NCBI GenBank assembly: GCA_018433245.1 | Contig: JAHDRN010000014.1 | Coordinates: forward strand, 1 to 64,000 | Length of the DNA: 64,000 bases | Source of the DNA: Candidatus Proruminimicrobium quisquiliarum | Lineage (GTDB): Bacteria; Elusimicrobiota; Endomicrobiia; Endomicrobiales; Endomicrobiaceae | Direction: 5' to 3' | In this document: in pieces, positions 37,313 to 46,318 of the stretch | Layout of the letters: every line of letters starts with the position of its first letter | How positions within the stretch are numbered: the stretch's first letter is position 1 | Program-made: the position numbers and the translations under genes | Notes under the pieces: model-generated | What the model was told of the DNA's origin: nothing | Database searches by the model: none | What the model saw: only the letters and a program-made list of their open reading frames with translations

Positions 37313-38704
37313 GTGAAAAAAATATTACTTTTAACAACCCCTGTAAAAAATTCCATAAATATAGAATTATCCGAAAATGTTTCAAAAAATACGGGAATTT
37401 TACCGCCTCTCGGGCTGTTATATATAGGCTCTTACATAAGAGAGCAATTTAAAGACAATATTAAAATAAAAATTTTTGACTGTCATAATAAAGATTATCC
37501 GGAATTGACATCTTTTTTACAATCCTATAAACCTGATATTATAGGAATCAGCGCTTTTACCCACAGTCTCAAAGACGTAATCTTAACGGCAAAAACTATA
37601 AAAGAAAAACTGCCTCAGTCTCTTATATGTATAGGCGGTCCGCATGCAAATAATTTTTCCAAACAACTTGCCGAATTAAATATATGCGATATTGTTATCG
37701 GACAGAACGGTGAGCAAATCTTTTCGGAAATAATTAAAACTGTTCTAAATAAAGGTAATTTTCATGATGTTAAAGGAATATATTTAAACGGTTTTTTTAC
37801 CGGAGACAGAAACGGGAATACCGTCAAATTAGATGATTTGCCTTTTCCCGCGCTGGATTTATATGATTTTAAAAAAAATGAGTATATCTTAGATTGTAAA
37901 AGCCCTATGACAACGATGATATCCGCCAAAGGATGCAGAAACAATTGTTATTTTTGCAATACACCCAAAGATATTGAAATACGCTCAATTAAAAGTCTTA
38001 TAAATGAAATTTTATATTATAAATCACACGGAATAAAAGAAATACATTTCGTAGATGACACATTCAATATTACGGATTCTCGTTTATATGACTTTAGCAA
38101 TGCTCTTCTTGATAACGGAATAAAATTGTCATGGAGCTGCAGATTAAGAGTTGATAAACTCACGTTTAAAGATTTGAAACTGGCAAAAAAAGCCGGCTGT
38201 CATACTATTCATTTCGGAGTTGAAACTTCAACAAACGAGGGTTTAAAAATGCTTAATAAAAATATAACAATTAAACAGGTAGAAAACGCTTTTTTATATG
38301 CACACAAAGCTAAAATACGGACTATGGGATATTTTATGATAGGATTGCCTTTTGAAAAAAATCCAGAATCCGTCATTAATACACTGAATTTTGCAAAAAA
38401 GCTCAAATGCAGCTATGCGTTATTTAATATTTTTGTACCATTTCCGAATACTTATTTGTATAATAAAGCGTTAGCTAAGGGACTTATAAAAGAATCCGAA
38501 TGGAATGAATATATTTCCGGAAAAAATTTTAATTTTATACCGCCTGTTTGGAGCGAATATTTTTGCAGAAAAGATTTAACTGTGTTATTAAGAAAAGTAA
38601 ATAAAGATTTCTACTTTGACATTAATTATATTATAAGATTTTTGTCGGAACTTAAAAATTATCATTTTCCTTTAAGAAAATTTAAAGCATTTTTAGGCAT
38701 ATAA
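37313..38704 (+). CDS. B12-binding-domain radical SAM protein 5
   Basis: 463 residues, GTG start. B12-type domain (1-150; LPPLGLLYIGSYI, ICIGGPHANNFSKQ) and radical SAM site Cys208, Cys212, Cys215 (CRNNCYFC), HFVDDTFNITDSRL and HFGVETSTNEGLKMLNKNIT. It resembles protein 6 (43177-44616) most closely: both share the CNTP/CNTY...IEIRS/YESRS and FVPFPNT/FSPYPDT segments. First gene of the second operon. Confidence 0.9.
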   Translation: MKKILLLTTPVKNSINIELSENVSKNTGILPPLGLLYIGSYIREQFKDNIKIKIFDCHNKDYPELTSFLQSYKPDIIGISAFTHSLKDVILTAKTIKEKLPQSLICIGGPHANNFSKQLAELNICDIVIGQNGEQIFSEIIKTVLNKGNFHDVKGIYLNGFFTGDRNGNTVKLDDLPFPALDLYDFKKNEYILDCKSPMTTMISAKGCRNNCYFCNTPKDIEIRSIKSLINEILYYKSHGIKEIHFVDDTFNITDSRLYDFSNALLDNGIKLSWSCRLRVDKLTFKDLKLAKKAGCHTIHFGVETSTNEGLKMLNKNITIKQVENAFLYAHKAKIRTMGYFMIGLPFEKNPESVINTLNFAKKLKCSYALFNIFVPFPNTYLYNKALAKGLIKESEWNEYISGKNFNFIPPVWSEYFCRKDLTVLLRKVNKDFYFDINYIIRFLSELKNYHFPLRKFKAFLGI

Positions 38705-40027
38705 ATGAAAAACAAAAAAATTATTATTATAGGTGCGGGAATCACGGGGCTTGTAACTGCTTACGAGTTATTGAAACAGGGACATAAAGTTGTCATCATA
38801 GAAAAAGAAGCAGATGTAGGAGGTCTTGCCAGAAGTTTTAAATATGATGATATGATTTTTGACATCGGCCCTCACAGATTTTTCTCCGATCAAACAACAA
38901 TAAACTCTTACATAAAAAATATCTTAAACTGTGATTTTTTCAAAATTTCACGTTTAAGTGCAGTTTTTTTTGAAGGTAAATATTATAAATGGCCTATAAG
39001 TTTTCTTTCTATATTTAAAATGTCGTTTAAAAACATAATGTCAATAATATTTGATTTATTATTTTTAAAAATGAAACACGCAAATAATTACAAGGAATAT
39101 GTGGAGAATAAATACGGCAAAACTCTTTATAAAATATTTTTCAAAGGATATACCGAAAAATTTTTTGATATAGACGCAAAACAAATACATCAAATGTGGG
39201 CGCAGGAAAGCATCAACAGAGTTCTTATAGTAAAAAAAACCAATAATATTCTCGGACTTATAAAATATTTTTTAAAGAGTAATTTTTCTCGGGAGAAAAA
39301 ATTTATATACCCTAAAACCGGAGGAATTCAAGTTTTTTCGCAAAATCTTAAAGAAAAAATAACCGCTTTAGGCGGAGAATTTGAATTAAATGCCGATATT
39401 CAAGAAGTTCAGATAACAAATAATTCGGCAGTTGCGGTTAAAACAAAAAAAAATGTTTATGAATCCGATATTGTGGTATGGACTGCGCCTTTGACTGCTT
39501 TATGCAAAATTATGAATATTGCCACAGAGCTTAAATACAGAAATTTAATTATTTTTAATTATATTATTAAAAAAATTGATAAAAAGTATGCCGTTAACAA
39601 TTACCAATGGTGTTATTTTGGAGACAGAAATATAACATTAAACAGGACATCAAAACCTATGTTATTTTCAAAAAATAATATCAACCATAAATATGATTCT
39701 GTCTGCGTTGAAGTTTCATGTTCTCAAAATGATTCTTTCTGGGATACTCCGGAAATATTAAAAACTAAAATAACATCCGAACTTCTTCAGCTTAACGTTA
39801 TTTCATCGGAAACTGACGTTGTAAATATTTTTGCCGAAAAAATTGAAAATGTTTATCCCGTATATACTTTAAATTTTGAAAATGATTTAAATATAGTAAA
39901 AAACAAAATTGCAAATATAAATAATTTATATCTTGCAGGCAGAAGCGGTTTATTTTGGTACAACAATATGGATGATTCCATAGAAAACGGCTTGGATATA
40001 TCAAAAAAAATAAATGAAACAACTTAG
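38705..40027 (+). CDS. FAD-dependent oxidoreductase (amine-oxidase/UDP-galactopyranose-mutase-like)
   Basis: 440 residues. The N-terminal dinucleotide motif IIIIGAGITGLVTAYELL (5-22), IIEKEADVGGLARSF and DIGPHRFFSD are typical of the amine-oxidase superfamily branch containing protoporphyrinogen oxidase, phytoene desaturases and UDP-galactopyranose-mutase-like proteins; the closing GRSGLFWYNNMDDSIENG binds FAD. It could desaturate or isomerise a lipid or a sugar. It sits beside a Tes-like radical SAM gene and a UbiUV-like pair, which favours a lipid or quinone-like substrate (inferred). Overlaps the next gene by 14 bases. Confidence 0.85.
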   Translation: MKNKKIIIIGAGITGLVTAYELLKQGHKVVIIEKEADVGGLARSFKYDDMIFDIGPHRFFSDQTTINSYIKNILNCDFFKISRLSAVFFEGKYYKWPISFLSIFKMSFKNIMSIIFDLLFLKMKHANNYKEYVENKYGKTLYKIFFKGYTEKFFDIDAKQIHQMWAQESINRVLIVKKTNNILGLIKYFLKSNFSREKKFIYPKTGGIQVFSQNLKEKITALGGEFELNADIQEVQITNNSAVAVKTKKNVYESDIVVWTAPLTALCKIMNIATELKYRNLIIFNYIIKKIDKKYAVNNYQWCYFGDRNITLNRTSKPMLFSKNNINHKYDSVCVEVSCSQNDSFWDTPEILKTKITSELLQLNVISSETDVVNIFAEKIENVYPVYTLNFENDLNIVKNKIANINNLYLAGRSGLFWYNNMDDSIENGLDISKKINETT

Positions 40028-41348
40028 AACAACCTCCAGCATTTGCCCTAAATGTTTTAATCCGGTTAAAGCTTTTATTGCCGAAGATGCCGGCGCCGTT
40101 TATTTGTTAAAAGAATGCAAAGAACACGGAAAATTTAGACTATTATTATCATCTGAACCGGATTATTATCTTGAACTATATGACTTTTTCTTTGATATTA
40201 TGCAACCGGAACATAAACAAAATGATTTTATTTTGCACTTAACAAATAAGTGTAATTTAAATTGTCCCATTTGTCTGGCAAACGCAAATGAATATAACGA
40301 TGACTATCCTGCTGACAAATTAAAACAATTTTTATCAAAAGCAACAGAAAAGAAAAAAATTGACATTATGGGCGCAGAACCGACAATGAGAGATGATATT
40401 TTCAATATTATTAAAATCGTCAAACAATTCAACCATGTATGCGCGCTGCACACAAACGGAATCAAATTATCCGATTATAAATATTGTGAAAATTTAAAAA
40501 ACGCGGGACTTGATGAAATTCATTTACAATACGATACTTTTAATAAAAAAACCGATATAAAAATCCGAGGTACTGATTTAACTGCCGTAAAAAACCAAAC
40601 ATTATCAAATCTTGAAAAATTAAATTTTTCAACAGATATAGTTATGACCGTACTAAAAGGCATAAACGAATCCGAAATAAAAGATATTTTTAACTTTTTT
40701 TCAAAGAAAAAATTTGTTAAAGAAATATTTTTTCTCGGGCACAGGCTGCTTGGGAAAACGCACCAAAACGATACTTCAACATGCATGATGCCGGACGAGG
40801 TTTTGGATTTTACGATAAAAAATGCCGCTATCAGCCTTACCAGACAAAATATGAAAATATTTCAAAAACTGTATTTTACAATGTTATCTCTGTTTTCCAA
40901 AAGAAAATGTTTTTATATACATCATTATCTTTATTTTAGGCATAAAGATTCTGTTATGCCTATAGATAAAATTTTAAATATGAGTTTTTTAGATAAAATT
41001 TTAAATCTATACCGGAAGATTTATCGCAAGAATAAATTGTCGGCAAAAGTTTTTATACTGTCAATGGTGCCGTTTACTTTCAGGATATCTCAATATTTGC
41101 CGTCTTTGGCGTTTGCCTCATTTTCTTATTTATTAAATTTTATTACGGCATTTAATTTATCAAAACTGTCAAATAAATTTTTATTAATAGGATTTATTAC
41201 GGCATGCGATCCTTATTCATACGACGAAAAAATATCCGCCAATTGCGGCAAGGGCGTTATTTCGGCTATAAGAGGAATAAGCGACAACGGAGCTTTTGAT
41301 AATATTCGCAGGGATATGAAAAACAATGAAAATATTAGCGCCGATTAA
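40014..41348 (+). CDS. tetraether-synthase-like (Tes/MJ0619-type) radical SAM protein
   Basis: 444 residues. The N-terminus carries a small metal-binding module CPKC (11-14) ... LLKECKEHGKFR (Cys35), then the radical SAM site Cys80, Cys84, Cys87 (CNLNCPIC), IMGAEPTMRDDI and LHTNGIKL. This layout is that of the MJ0619 family, which includes the archaeal tetraether/macrocyclic archaeol synthase joining lipid tails; bacterial relatives are largely uncharacterised. The C-terminal third is basic and hydrophobic, as for membrane-lipid enzymes. Substrate inferred, not shown. Overlaps both neighbours. Confidence 0.75.
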   Translation: MKQLRTTSSICPKCFNPVKAFIAEDAGAVYLLKECKEHGKFRLLLSSEPDYYLELYDFFFDIMQPEHKQNDFILHLTNKCNLNCPICLANANEYNDDYPADKLKQFLSKATEKKKIDIMGAEPTMRDDIFNIIKIVKQFNHVCALHTNGIKLSDYKYCENLKNAGLDEIHLQYDTFNKKTDIKIRGTDLTAVKNQTLSNLEKLNFSTDIVMTVLKGINESEIKDIFNFFSKKKFVKEIFFLGHRLLGKTHQNDTSTCMMPDEVLDFTIKNAAISLTRQNMKIFQKLYFTMLSLFSKRKCFYIHHYLYFRHKDSVMPIDKILNMSFLDKILNLYRKIYRKNKLSAKVFILSMVPFTFRISQYLPSLAFASFSYLLNFITAFNLSKLSNKFLLIGFITACDPYSYDEKISANCGKGVISAIRGISDNGAFDNIRRDMKNNENISAD

Positions 41349-42393
41349 TTCTATTTCAGACGTTGAGCCTGTTATAAAAGCCGGCGCAACCGAACTTTTT
41401 TGCGGTATTATTCCAAAAACATGGAATGACAAATACGGCAGTACGGTTTCGCCGAACAGAAGAGAATGGGCAAGCGCAAATATTACCGCATATGAACAAT
41501 TAAACGACATAGTTGAACTTGCGCATAAACTTAACGGTCAGATATTTTTAACTTTAAACGCTTTGTACGTTGATGAACAAAAAGACTTATTGGACGACAT
41601 AATCAAAAATGCCGTAAAATGCAAAGTTGACGCTTTTATTGTCGCCGATATCGGTCTAATCTACAAATTAAAATCAATGAATCTAAAACAGGAAATCCAT
41701 ATAAGCACCGGAGGGACGACTTTTAATTCCCATACCGCAAAATTCTATGAAAATTTAGATATACAACGAATCACTTTCCCCAGACATGTGCAGCCCGAAC
41801 AAATGAAAGCTATCGTTTCCGAAACCAAAAACATCAAATATGAAGTATTCATATTAAACAGCGGGTGCAAAAACGTAGACGGATATTGCACTTTTTTACA
41901 CGGCATGAAAGAACAGAAAAACGGATATATCTGGAAATTTTTAAAAAAAGCGAATTTTGACAGACTTGTCTTAAGAATTCTGCATAGTTTGCCGCAGGAT
42001 ATATCAAATAAAATAAATTTTTCATGTTCCGGCGTGGACAGCCCGTGCTTAATGAAATATGATTTCAATATATTACCAAAAAACAATACGATTAAAACGG
42101 ATATATTATCAAAAAATTTAAAATCATTTTTCAGTCTCATGTCGGGTGTTGATCCTTGCGGAGCGTGCAGAATAAAAGAATTCAACGATATCGGAATCCA
42201 CAGTTTAAAAATCGTCGGTAGAAATTATTCAAAAAATAAAAAAGTTAAGGATGTTTTATTTATCGGCGATATTATCAAAAAACTTGGCGATAATTTAAAT
42301 GATGATGATTTTAAACGATACATTAAAAAACAATATAAATATTATTACGGATTAAATTGTCAAAAGTTATGTTATTATCCTTATGAAAATTGA
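41326..42393 (+). CDS. U32-family protein, UbiU-like
   Basis: 355 residues of the peptidase-U32 family. N-terminus MKILAPINSISDVEPVIKAGATELFCG is the family opening. A C-x6-C pair (GCKNVDGYC, near residue 190) plus DSPC and DPCGAC fit the four-cysteine [4Fe-4S] site of UbiU, which with UbiV performs O2-independent hydroxylation in ubiquinone synthesis. There is no ubiquinone gene here, so a different ring or chain is probably hydroxylated (inferred). Its start lies 23 bases inside the preceding gene, and it overlaps the UbiV-like partner by 11 bases. Confidence 0.8.
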   Translation: MKILAPINSISDVEPVIKAGATELFCGIIPKTWNDKYGSTVSPNRREWASANITAYEQLNDIVELAHKLNGQIFLTLNALYVDEQKDLLDDIIKNAVKCKVDAFIVADIGLIYKLKSMNLKQEIHISTGGTTFNSHTAKFYENLDIQRITFPRHVQPEQMKAIVSETKNIKYEVFILNSGCKNVDGYCTFLHGMKEQKNGYIWKFLKKANFDRLVLRILHSLPQDISNKINFSCSGVDSPCLMKYDFNILPKNNTIKTDILSKNLKSFFSLMSGVDPCGACRIKEFNDIGIHSLKIVGRNYSKNKKVKDVLFIGDIIKKLGDNLNDDDFKRYIKKQYKYYYGLNCQKLCYYPYEN

Positions 42394-43180
42394 AAAAGCG
42401 GTTTTTATCAACAAAATTGACGATCTGCCAATCTCTCTCGCTTATGACAGAGTATATTACGGTCATGAATTTTGCGAATATTTGCTGCCTTCCGAAAATG
42501 AATTTAAACATATTTTGGATTTTGTTATTGCAAATAACTTACCTTTTACTTTTGTTACACCCACTATAAGCAACGATAAAATAAATTTACTTGACAAACT
42601 AACAGATACCGCGGCAGAAAAAGCCGCCGTATTAAATAAATTTGAAATAGTGGTTAATGATTTCGGAGTTTTAAGGCTTATCAGTCAAAAAAATATTCAA
42701 AGTACGGTAATAGCGGCAGGCCGGTTAATGACAAAGCAAAAAAGAGATCCTAGAATAAAATATATTTCTGCTCTTTCCGAAAGCGCAAAAAATTATTATA
42801 TGAGTTTTTCTCTGGATTCTGAGGCTTCTTCAGATTTTATTAAAGATTTTAACATACAAAGATTTGAACTTGATAATGTTGCGCAGGGAATTATCAGACA
42901 ATCAAAAACACCTGCTTCTCTATATACGCCTTTCTGTTATATATCTACGACAAAACTGTGTTATCTGGCGCAGGCCGATAAAAAAGAACGTTATCTTAGA
43001 CAAAAATGCGGGTGTTTTATGGAATGTCAGAATTATGACGTTTATATGAAAAATGATAAAATGAAAACGGATCTTTATTTGAAAGGCAATACTATTTTTT
43101 ACAGGAATGATGTTTTGCCCCAAAATTTACAAAATACTTATATTGACAGAATAGTAATCACCGAGAATATATTGAAATGA
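42383..43180 (+). CDS. U32-family protein, UbiV-like partner
   Basis: 265 residues, shorter than UbiU as UbiV is. A cysteine at position 31 (YYGHEFCEYLLP) corresponds to the N-terminal cluster Cys of UbiV, and three more lie in TTKLCYLA and CGCFMEC near residues 193-217. This is the pattern expected for the UbiV [4Fe-4S] cluster. The pair probably forms a heterodimer (known for E. coli UbiUV). Overlaps the next gene by four bases. Confidence 0.75.
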   Translation: MKIEKAVFINKIDDLPISLAYDRVYYGHEFCEYLLPSENEFKHILDFVIANNLPFTFVTPTISNDKINLLDKLTDTAAEKAAVLNKFEIVVNDFGVLRLISQKNIQSTVIAAGRLMTKQKRDPRIKYISALSESAKNYYMSFSLDSEASSDFIKDFNIQRFELDNVAQGIIRQSKTPASLYTPFCYISTTKLCYLAQADKKERYLRQKCGCFMECQNYDVYMKNDKMKTDLYLKGNTIFYRNDVLPQNLQNTYIDRIVITENILK

Positions 43181-44616
43181 AAATTATATTAATAAATCCC
43201 GTAATTAAAGATAAAATCTGGGCCGGAATTCCAAAAAATTGCAGCGAAGATATTTTTCTTTTCCCGCCTTTGGGTCTTATGTACATACAATCATATCTGG
43301 ATAAATTTTCTCATCATGAAACAAAAATCATAGATGCTCTGGCGGATAATATTTCGTATGATGAATTAAAAACAAAAGTTGAAGAATTTATGCCGGATAT
43401 TGTCGGTATAACCGTATTAACTCACAATCTCAAATCTGTTTCAAAAACAATAAAAGCGTTAAAAACAATTAAACAAAAATTTCACATAACAATAGGCGGT
43501 CCGCATATTACCGCATATCCAAAAGAAAGTTTAATGCTGAAAGGCGTTGACAGCGCTTTATCGGGATACAGTGAGAAAAGTTTTAAAGATCTTGCCGATG
43601 CTATTGAACAAAATAAAGATTTAAAAACGGTAGACGGCATAATACTGAAAAACGGCGAAAATATTTATATCAATGAAAAAAAACAAAATCTGCCGCTTGA
43701 CAATCTGCCTTTTCCCGACAGGATTAAAAACGATTTTAAAAAGTATTATACTCCCGCAACTCAGACGGCAAAAATAACTACTATCATAAGCGGAAGAGGA
43801 TGCCCTCAAAGATGCACTTTTTGCAATACATATCAAAAATACGAATCACGCTCGGCCGCCAACATAGTGGACGAAATGCAGCACTGCAAAGAAATCGGCA
43901 TTGAAGAAATATATTTTATAGACGACACATTCAACGTAACGGTTGAACGCGTTGCCGATATTGCAAATGAGATATTAAAGAGAAATCTCAAAATCAAATG
44001 GGGTTTTAAAGGCAGATGCGATAAAATCAACGATGAAATATTGCAGCTTATCAAAAAGGCAGGCTGCGTAAAAATACATTTCGGCGTTGAAACAGGCTCT
44101 GATTACGGGTTAAAAGAACTTAATAAAAAAATAACTCTTGACCAAATCAAACAGACCTTTAAACTTACAAAAAAACACGGAATAAGAACAATCGCCTTTT
44201 TTATGATCGGATGCCCTCACGATAAAACCCGAGATGATATTTTAAATACAATAAATTTTTCGCTTAAAATAAAAGCAGATTATGCGGTATTTGCCGTATT
44301 TTCTCCTTATCCGGACACCGTTTCTTATAAAAATGCTCTTGAAAAAGGTATAATTAAAAAAGATCTATGGGAAGAATTTCTTATAAATCCGGAATCTGAA
44401 ATTATGCCCGATACATGCTGGGAAGAACATTTTAAAAAAGAAGAATTGTTTGATTTTTTAAAATTGTCACACAGAAAATTTTATTTCAGGCCTTTTTATG
44501 TTTTAAAAACAATGCTTTCAACCCACAGTTTTTTTGAATTTAAAAAAATGATTGACGGCGGAATATCTCTTTTAAAAATAGAGTTTTTAAATAAAAAAAA
44601 GAAGAATATACTATGA
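43177..44616 (+). CDS. B12-binding-domain radical SAM protein 6
   Basis: 479 residues. B12-type domain (1-150; FPPLGLMYIQSYL, TIGGPHITAYPKES) and radical SAM site Cys209, Cys213, Cys216 (CPQRCTFC), YFIDDTFNVTVERV, HFGVETGSDYGLKELNKKIT. Close to protein 5 in motifs and length. Start overlaps the UbiV-like stop and its end overlaps the methyltransferase start (ATGA), so the three are translationally coupled. Confidence 0.9.
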   Translation: MKIILINPVIKDKIWAGIPKNCSEDIFLFPPLGLMYIQSYLDKFSHHETKIIDALADNISYDELKTKVEEFMPDIVGITVLTHNLKSVSKTIKALKTIKQKFHITIGGPHITAYPKESLMLKGVDSALSGYSEKSFKDLADAIEQNKDLKTVDGIILKNGENIYINEKKQNLPLDNLPFPDRIKNDFKKYYTPATQTAKITTIISGRGCPQRCTFCNTYQKYESRSAANIVDEMQHCKEIGIEEIYFIDDTFNVTVERVADIANEILKRNLKIKWGFKGRCDKINDEILQLIKKAGCVKIHFGVETGSDYGLKELNKKITLDQIKQTFKLTKKHGIRTIAFFMIGCPHDKTRDDILNTINFSLKIKADYAVFAVFSPYPDTVSYKNALEKGIIKKDLWEEFLINPESEIMPDTCWEEHFKKEELFDFLKLSHRKFYFRPFYVLKTMLSTHSFFEFKKMIDGGISLLKIEFLNKKKKNIL

Positions 44617-45170
44617 ATAATACCATTACGTTTAAAGATATGCTTAGAATTTTGGCAAGAAGAGAATTTTATATTGATATGCTTGTATTTTTTCTCATAT
44701 GCGTACCGTGTGTTTTGCTGTTCTTGTTTGGAATAAGAATGTTTGAAAATTATATAAATATAGGACAATTTATACATTATCCTTACAATCTTTTATTTTT
44801 TCTTTTGTTTTCACCGTCAGGATTTTTGTTTATATGGTATTCTTACACATATTTGATTATATACGGGGAAGGCAGCCCGTGTCCGCAAATAGGCGGAACG
44901 ACAAAACTTGTTACCGTAGGTCCTTATGCTTATGTAAGACACCCTTCTGTTATAGGAAAATTTTTCGGAGTGCTGGGAGTCGGTTTTTTATCCGGGTCTC
45001 CGATATTTGTTTTTATTGTTATTCCTATACTCACAATATGGTCCGCTTACTATAACAGATTTATACAGGAAAAATATACCGAAGAGAAATTCGGACAGGC
45101 TTACGCCGAATACAGAAAAGGTACTCCTATGTTTATCCCAAATTTTAGAAAAAAAGTTACATGCAAATAA
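44613..45170 (+). CDS. isoprenylcysteine carboxyl methyltransferase-like membrane protein
   Basis: 185 residues with about four membrane segments. The SAM-binding signature of the ICMT/PEMT group, GPYAYVRHPSVIGKFFGVLGVG (about 107-128), and a C-terminal YxxFIQEKYTEEKFGQAYAEYRKGTP are clear. Bacterial members methylate small hydrophobic molecules or lipids; actual isoprenylcysteine substrates are not expected. It supports a lipid-like product of the island. Confidence 0.85.
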   Translation: MNNTITFKDMLRILARREFYIDMLVFFLICVPCVLLFLFGIRMFENYINIGQFIHYPYNLLFFLLFSPSGFLFIWYSYTYLIIYGEGSPCPQIGGTTKLVTVGPYAYVRHPSVIGKFFGVLGVGFLSGSPIFVFIVIPILTIWSAYYNRFIQEKYTEEKFGQAYAEYRKGTPMFIPNFRKKVTCK

Positions 45171-45184
45171 ACGGATTTTATTAA

Positions 45185-46219
45185 ATGAACTTTAGATTAT
45201 TCAACAGATATTATGGTTTACTGGCACGTTCCAGGTACGGTTTGGATATTGCGCCGAGGGCCATGTTAAATTATTTAGCCTATACTATCCGCCCTTATCC
45301 TGTTATATTAACTGAAAATTATTCTTTCCCGATTCTATCAATATATGTAACAAAGAGATGTAATTTACATTGTAAATTCTGCCATGCGGACAAAATAAAA
45401 GAAAATTCCCAAAAAGATGAATTTGAATTAACCCCGTCTCAGTATGAAAAAATATTAAAACATCCTCTTGTAAAAAATACTTTGGTTTCTTTTTTTTGCG
45501 GCGGCGAACCGCTTTTAAATAATGATATTGAAGAATTAATAAAATTATCAAAGAAAAACGGAAAAATACCAACGCTTGCCACTAATGCAATTTTATTGGG
45601 CAGACAATGGGATATGCTTTTAAAAGCCGGCATAGCCGATATTCAAATCTCAATAAACGACAGCACAATGGATATAATCGGAAAAGACATAAAACATATT
45701 AATGAAGAAATGCCGTTGAACGCTTCTTATGTTCTTTTGCGATCAGATTTTGAAAAAAATAAAGATAAATTAGAAAATATTGTAAATTTCGCCGGCGAAT
45801 CCGGTTTTAAAAATTTTAAATTCAATCTTTGCGTTTCAAATAAACATAATAATTTTTTAAATGAAGATTTGACTGAATATAATTTTGCCGAATATAACAC
45901 ATTTAAAAGTAAAATATTAAAAAAATATAAAAATATTTCCATATATTTCCCGGATATTGTCACCAACAACAAGAAAAAAAATTGCAGGATATCATGGCAC
46001 ACTTTATTACTGGATGCCGCAGGTAATTTTGGTTTTTGCTGTGCATATCATCCTGATTCAGAAACCGGAATGAATATATTTTCAGAAAATTGGAGAGATT
46101 TGATAAATAATCCGACTTTTTGCGAAGTAAGAAAGAATCTGCTGGCAAAAGATGATAAAATGCCTGATTTTTGTAAAGGATGCTTCCATTTGCACGGTTC
46201 ATACGGTTCTGATATATAA
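45185..46219 (+). CDS. radical SAM protein with SPASM-like C-terminal Cys cluster (2)
   Basis: 344 residues. Radical SAM site Cys59, Cys63, Cys66 (CNLHCKFC), FFCGGEPLLNNDI, and C-terminal CRISWHTLLLDAAGNFGFCCAYH...CKGCFHLHG, a SPASM/Twitch-type auxiliary-cluster region. It is related to the protein at 35398 but in a different subfamily. Last gene of the island; a hairpin follows about 75 bases downstream. Confidence 0.87.
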   Translation: MNFRLFNRYYGLLARSRYGLDIAPRAMLNYLAYTIRPYPVILTENYSFPILSIYVTKRCNLHCKFCHADKIKENSQKDEFELTPSQYEKILKHPLVKNTLVSFFCGGEPLLNNDIEELIKLSKKNGKIPTLATNAILLGRQWDMLLKAGIADIQISINDSTMDIIGKDIKHINEEMPLNASYVLLRSDFEKNKDKLENIVNFAGESGFKNFKFNLCVSNKHNNFLNEDLTEYNFAEYNTFKSKILKKYKNISIYFPDIVTNNKKKNCRISWHTLLLDAAGNFGFCCAYHPDSETGMNIFSENWRDLINNPTFCEVRKNLLAKDDKMPDFCKGCFHLHGSYGSDI

Positions 46220-46242
46220 AAGCTACAATCAAACTTACTAAG

Positions 46243-46271
46243 TTGCTAAAAATACTTAAAAATGATAAAAT
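46243..46271 (+). promoter_or_regulatory. candidate promoter of porGDAB
   Basis: -35 TTGCTA (46243-46248), 17-base spacer, -10 TAAAAT (46266-46271). It leaves a leader of about 115 nt that would include the hairpin at 46295-46318. The rest of the 175-base gap is AT-rich without other signal. Confidence 0.4.
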
Positions 46272-46294
46272 TCTTAGATTAATAGTATTTAAAT

Positions 46295-46318
46295 AACAGT
46301 AAATTTTTTATTACTGTT
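46295..46318 (+). terminator. hairpin between the island and por operon
   Basis: Perfect 8-base stem AACAGTAA/TTACTGTT with an 8-base loop, followed by GTATATTTATTTTA. It can be the terminator of the island, or a leader structure if the por promoter at 46243-46271 is used. It is AT-rich and so weak. Confidence 0.5.

Noticed and set aside
17999-46219. RiPP (peptide) biosynthesis cluster
   Set aside because: Two SPASM-type radical SAM proteins are present, but no precursor peptide, PqqD/RRE domain, leader peptidase or ABC exporter was found; GT-C, ICMT-like and Tes-like enzymes favour a lipid.
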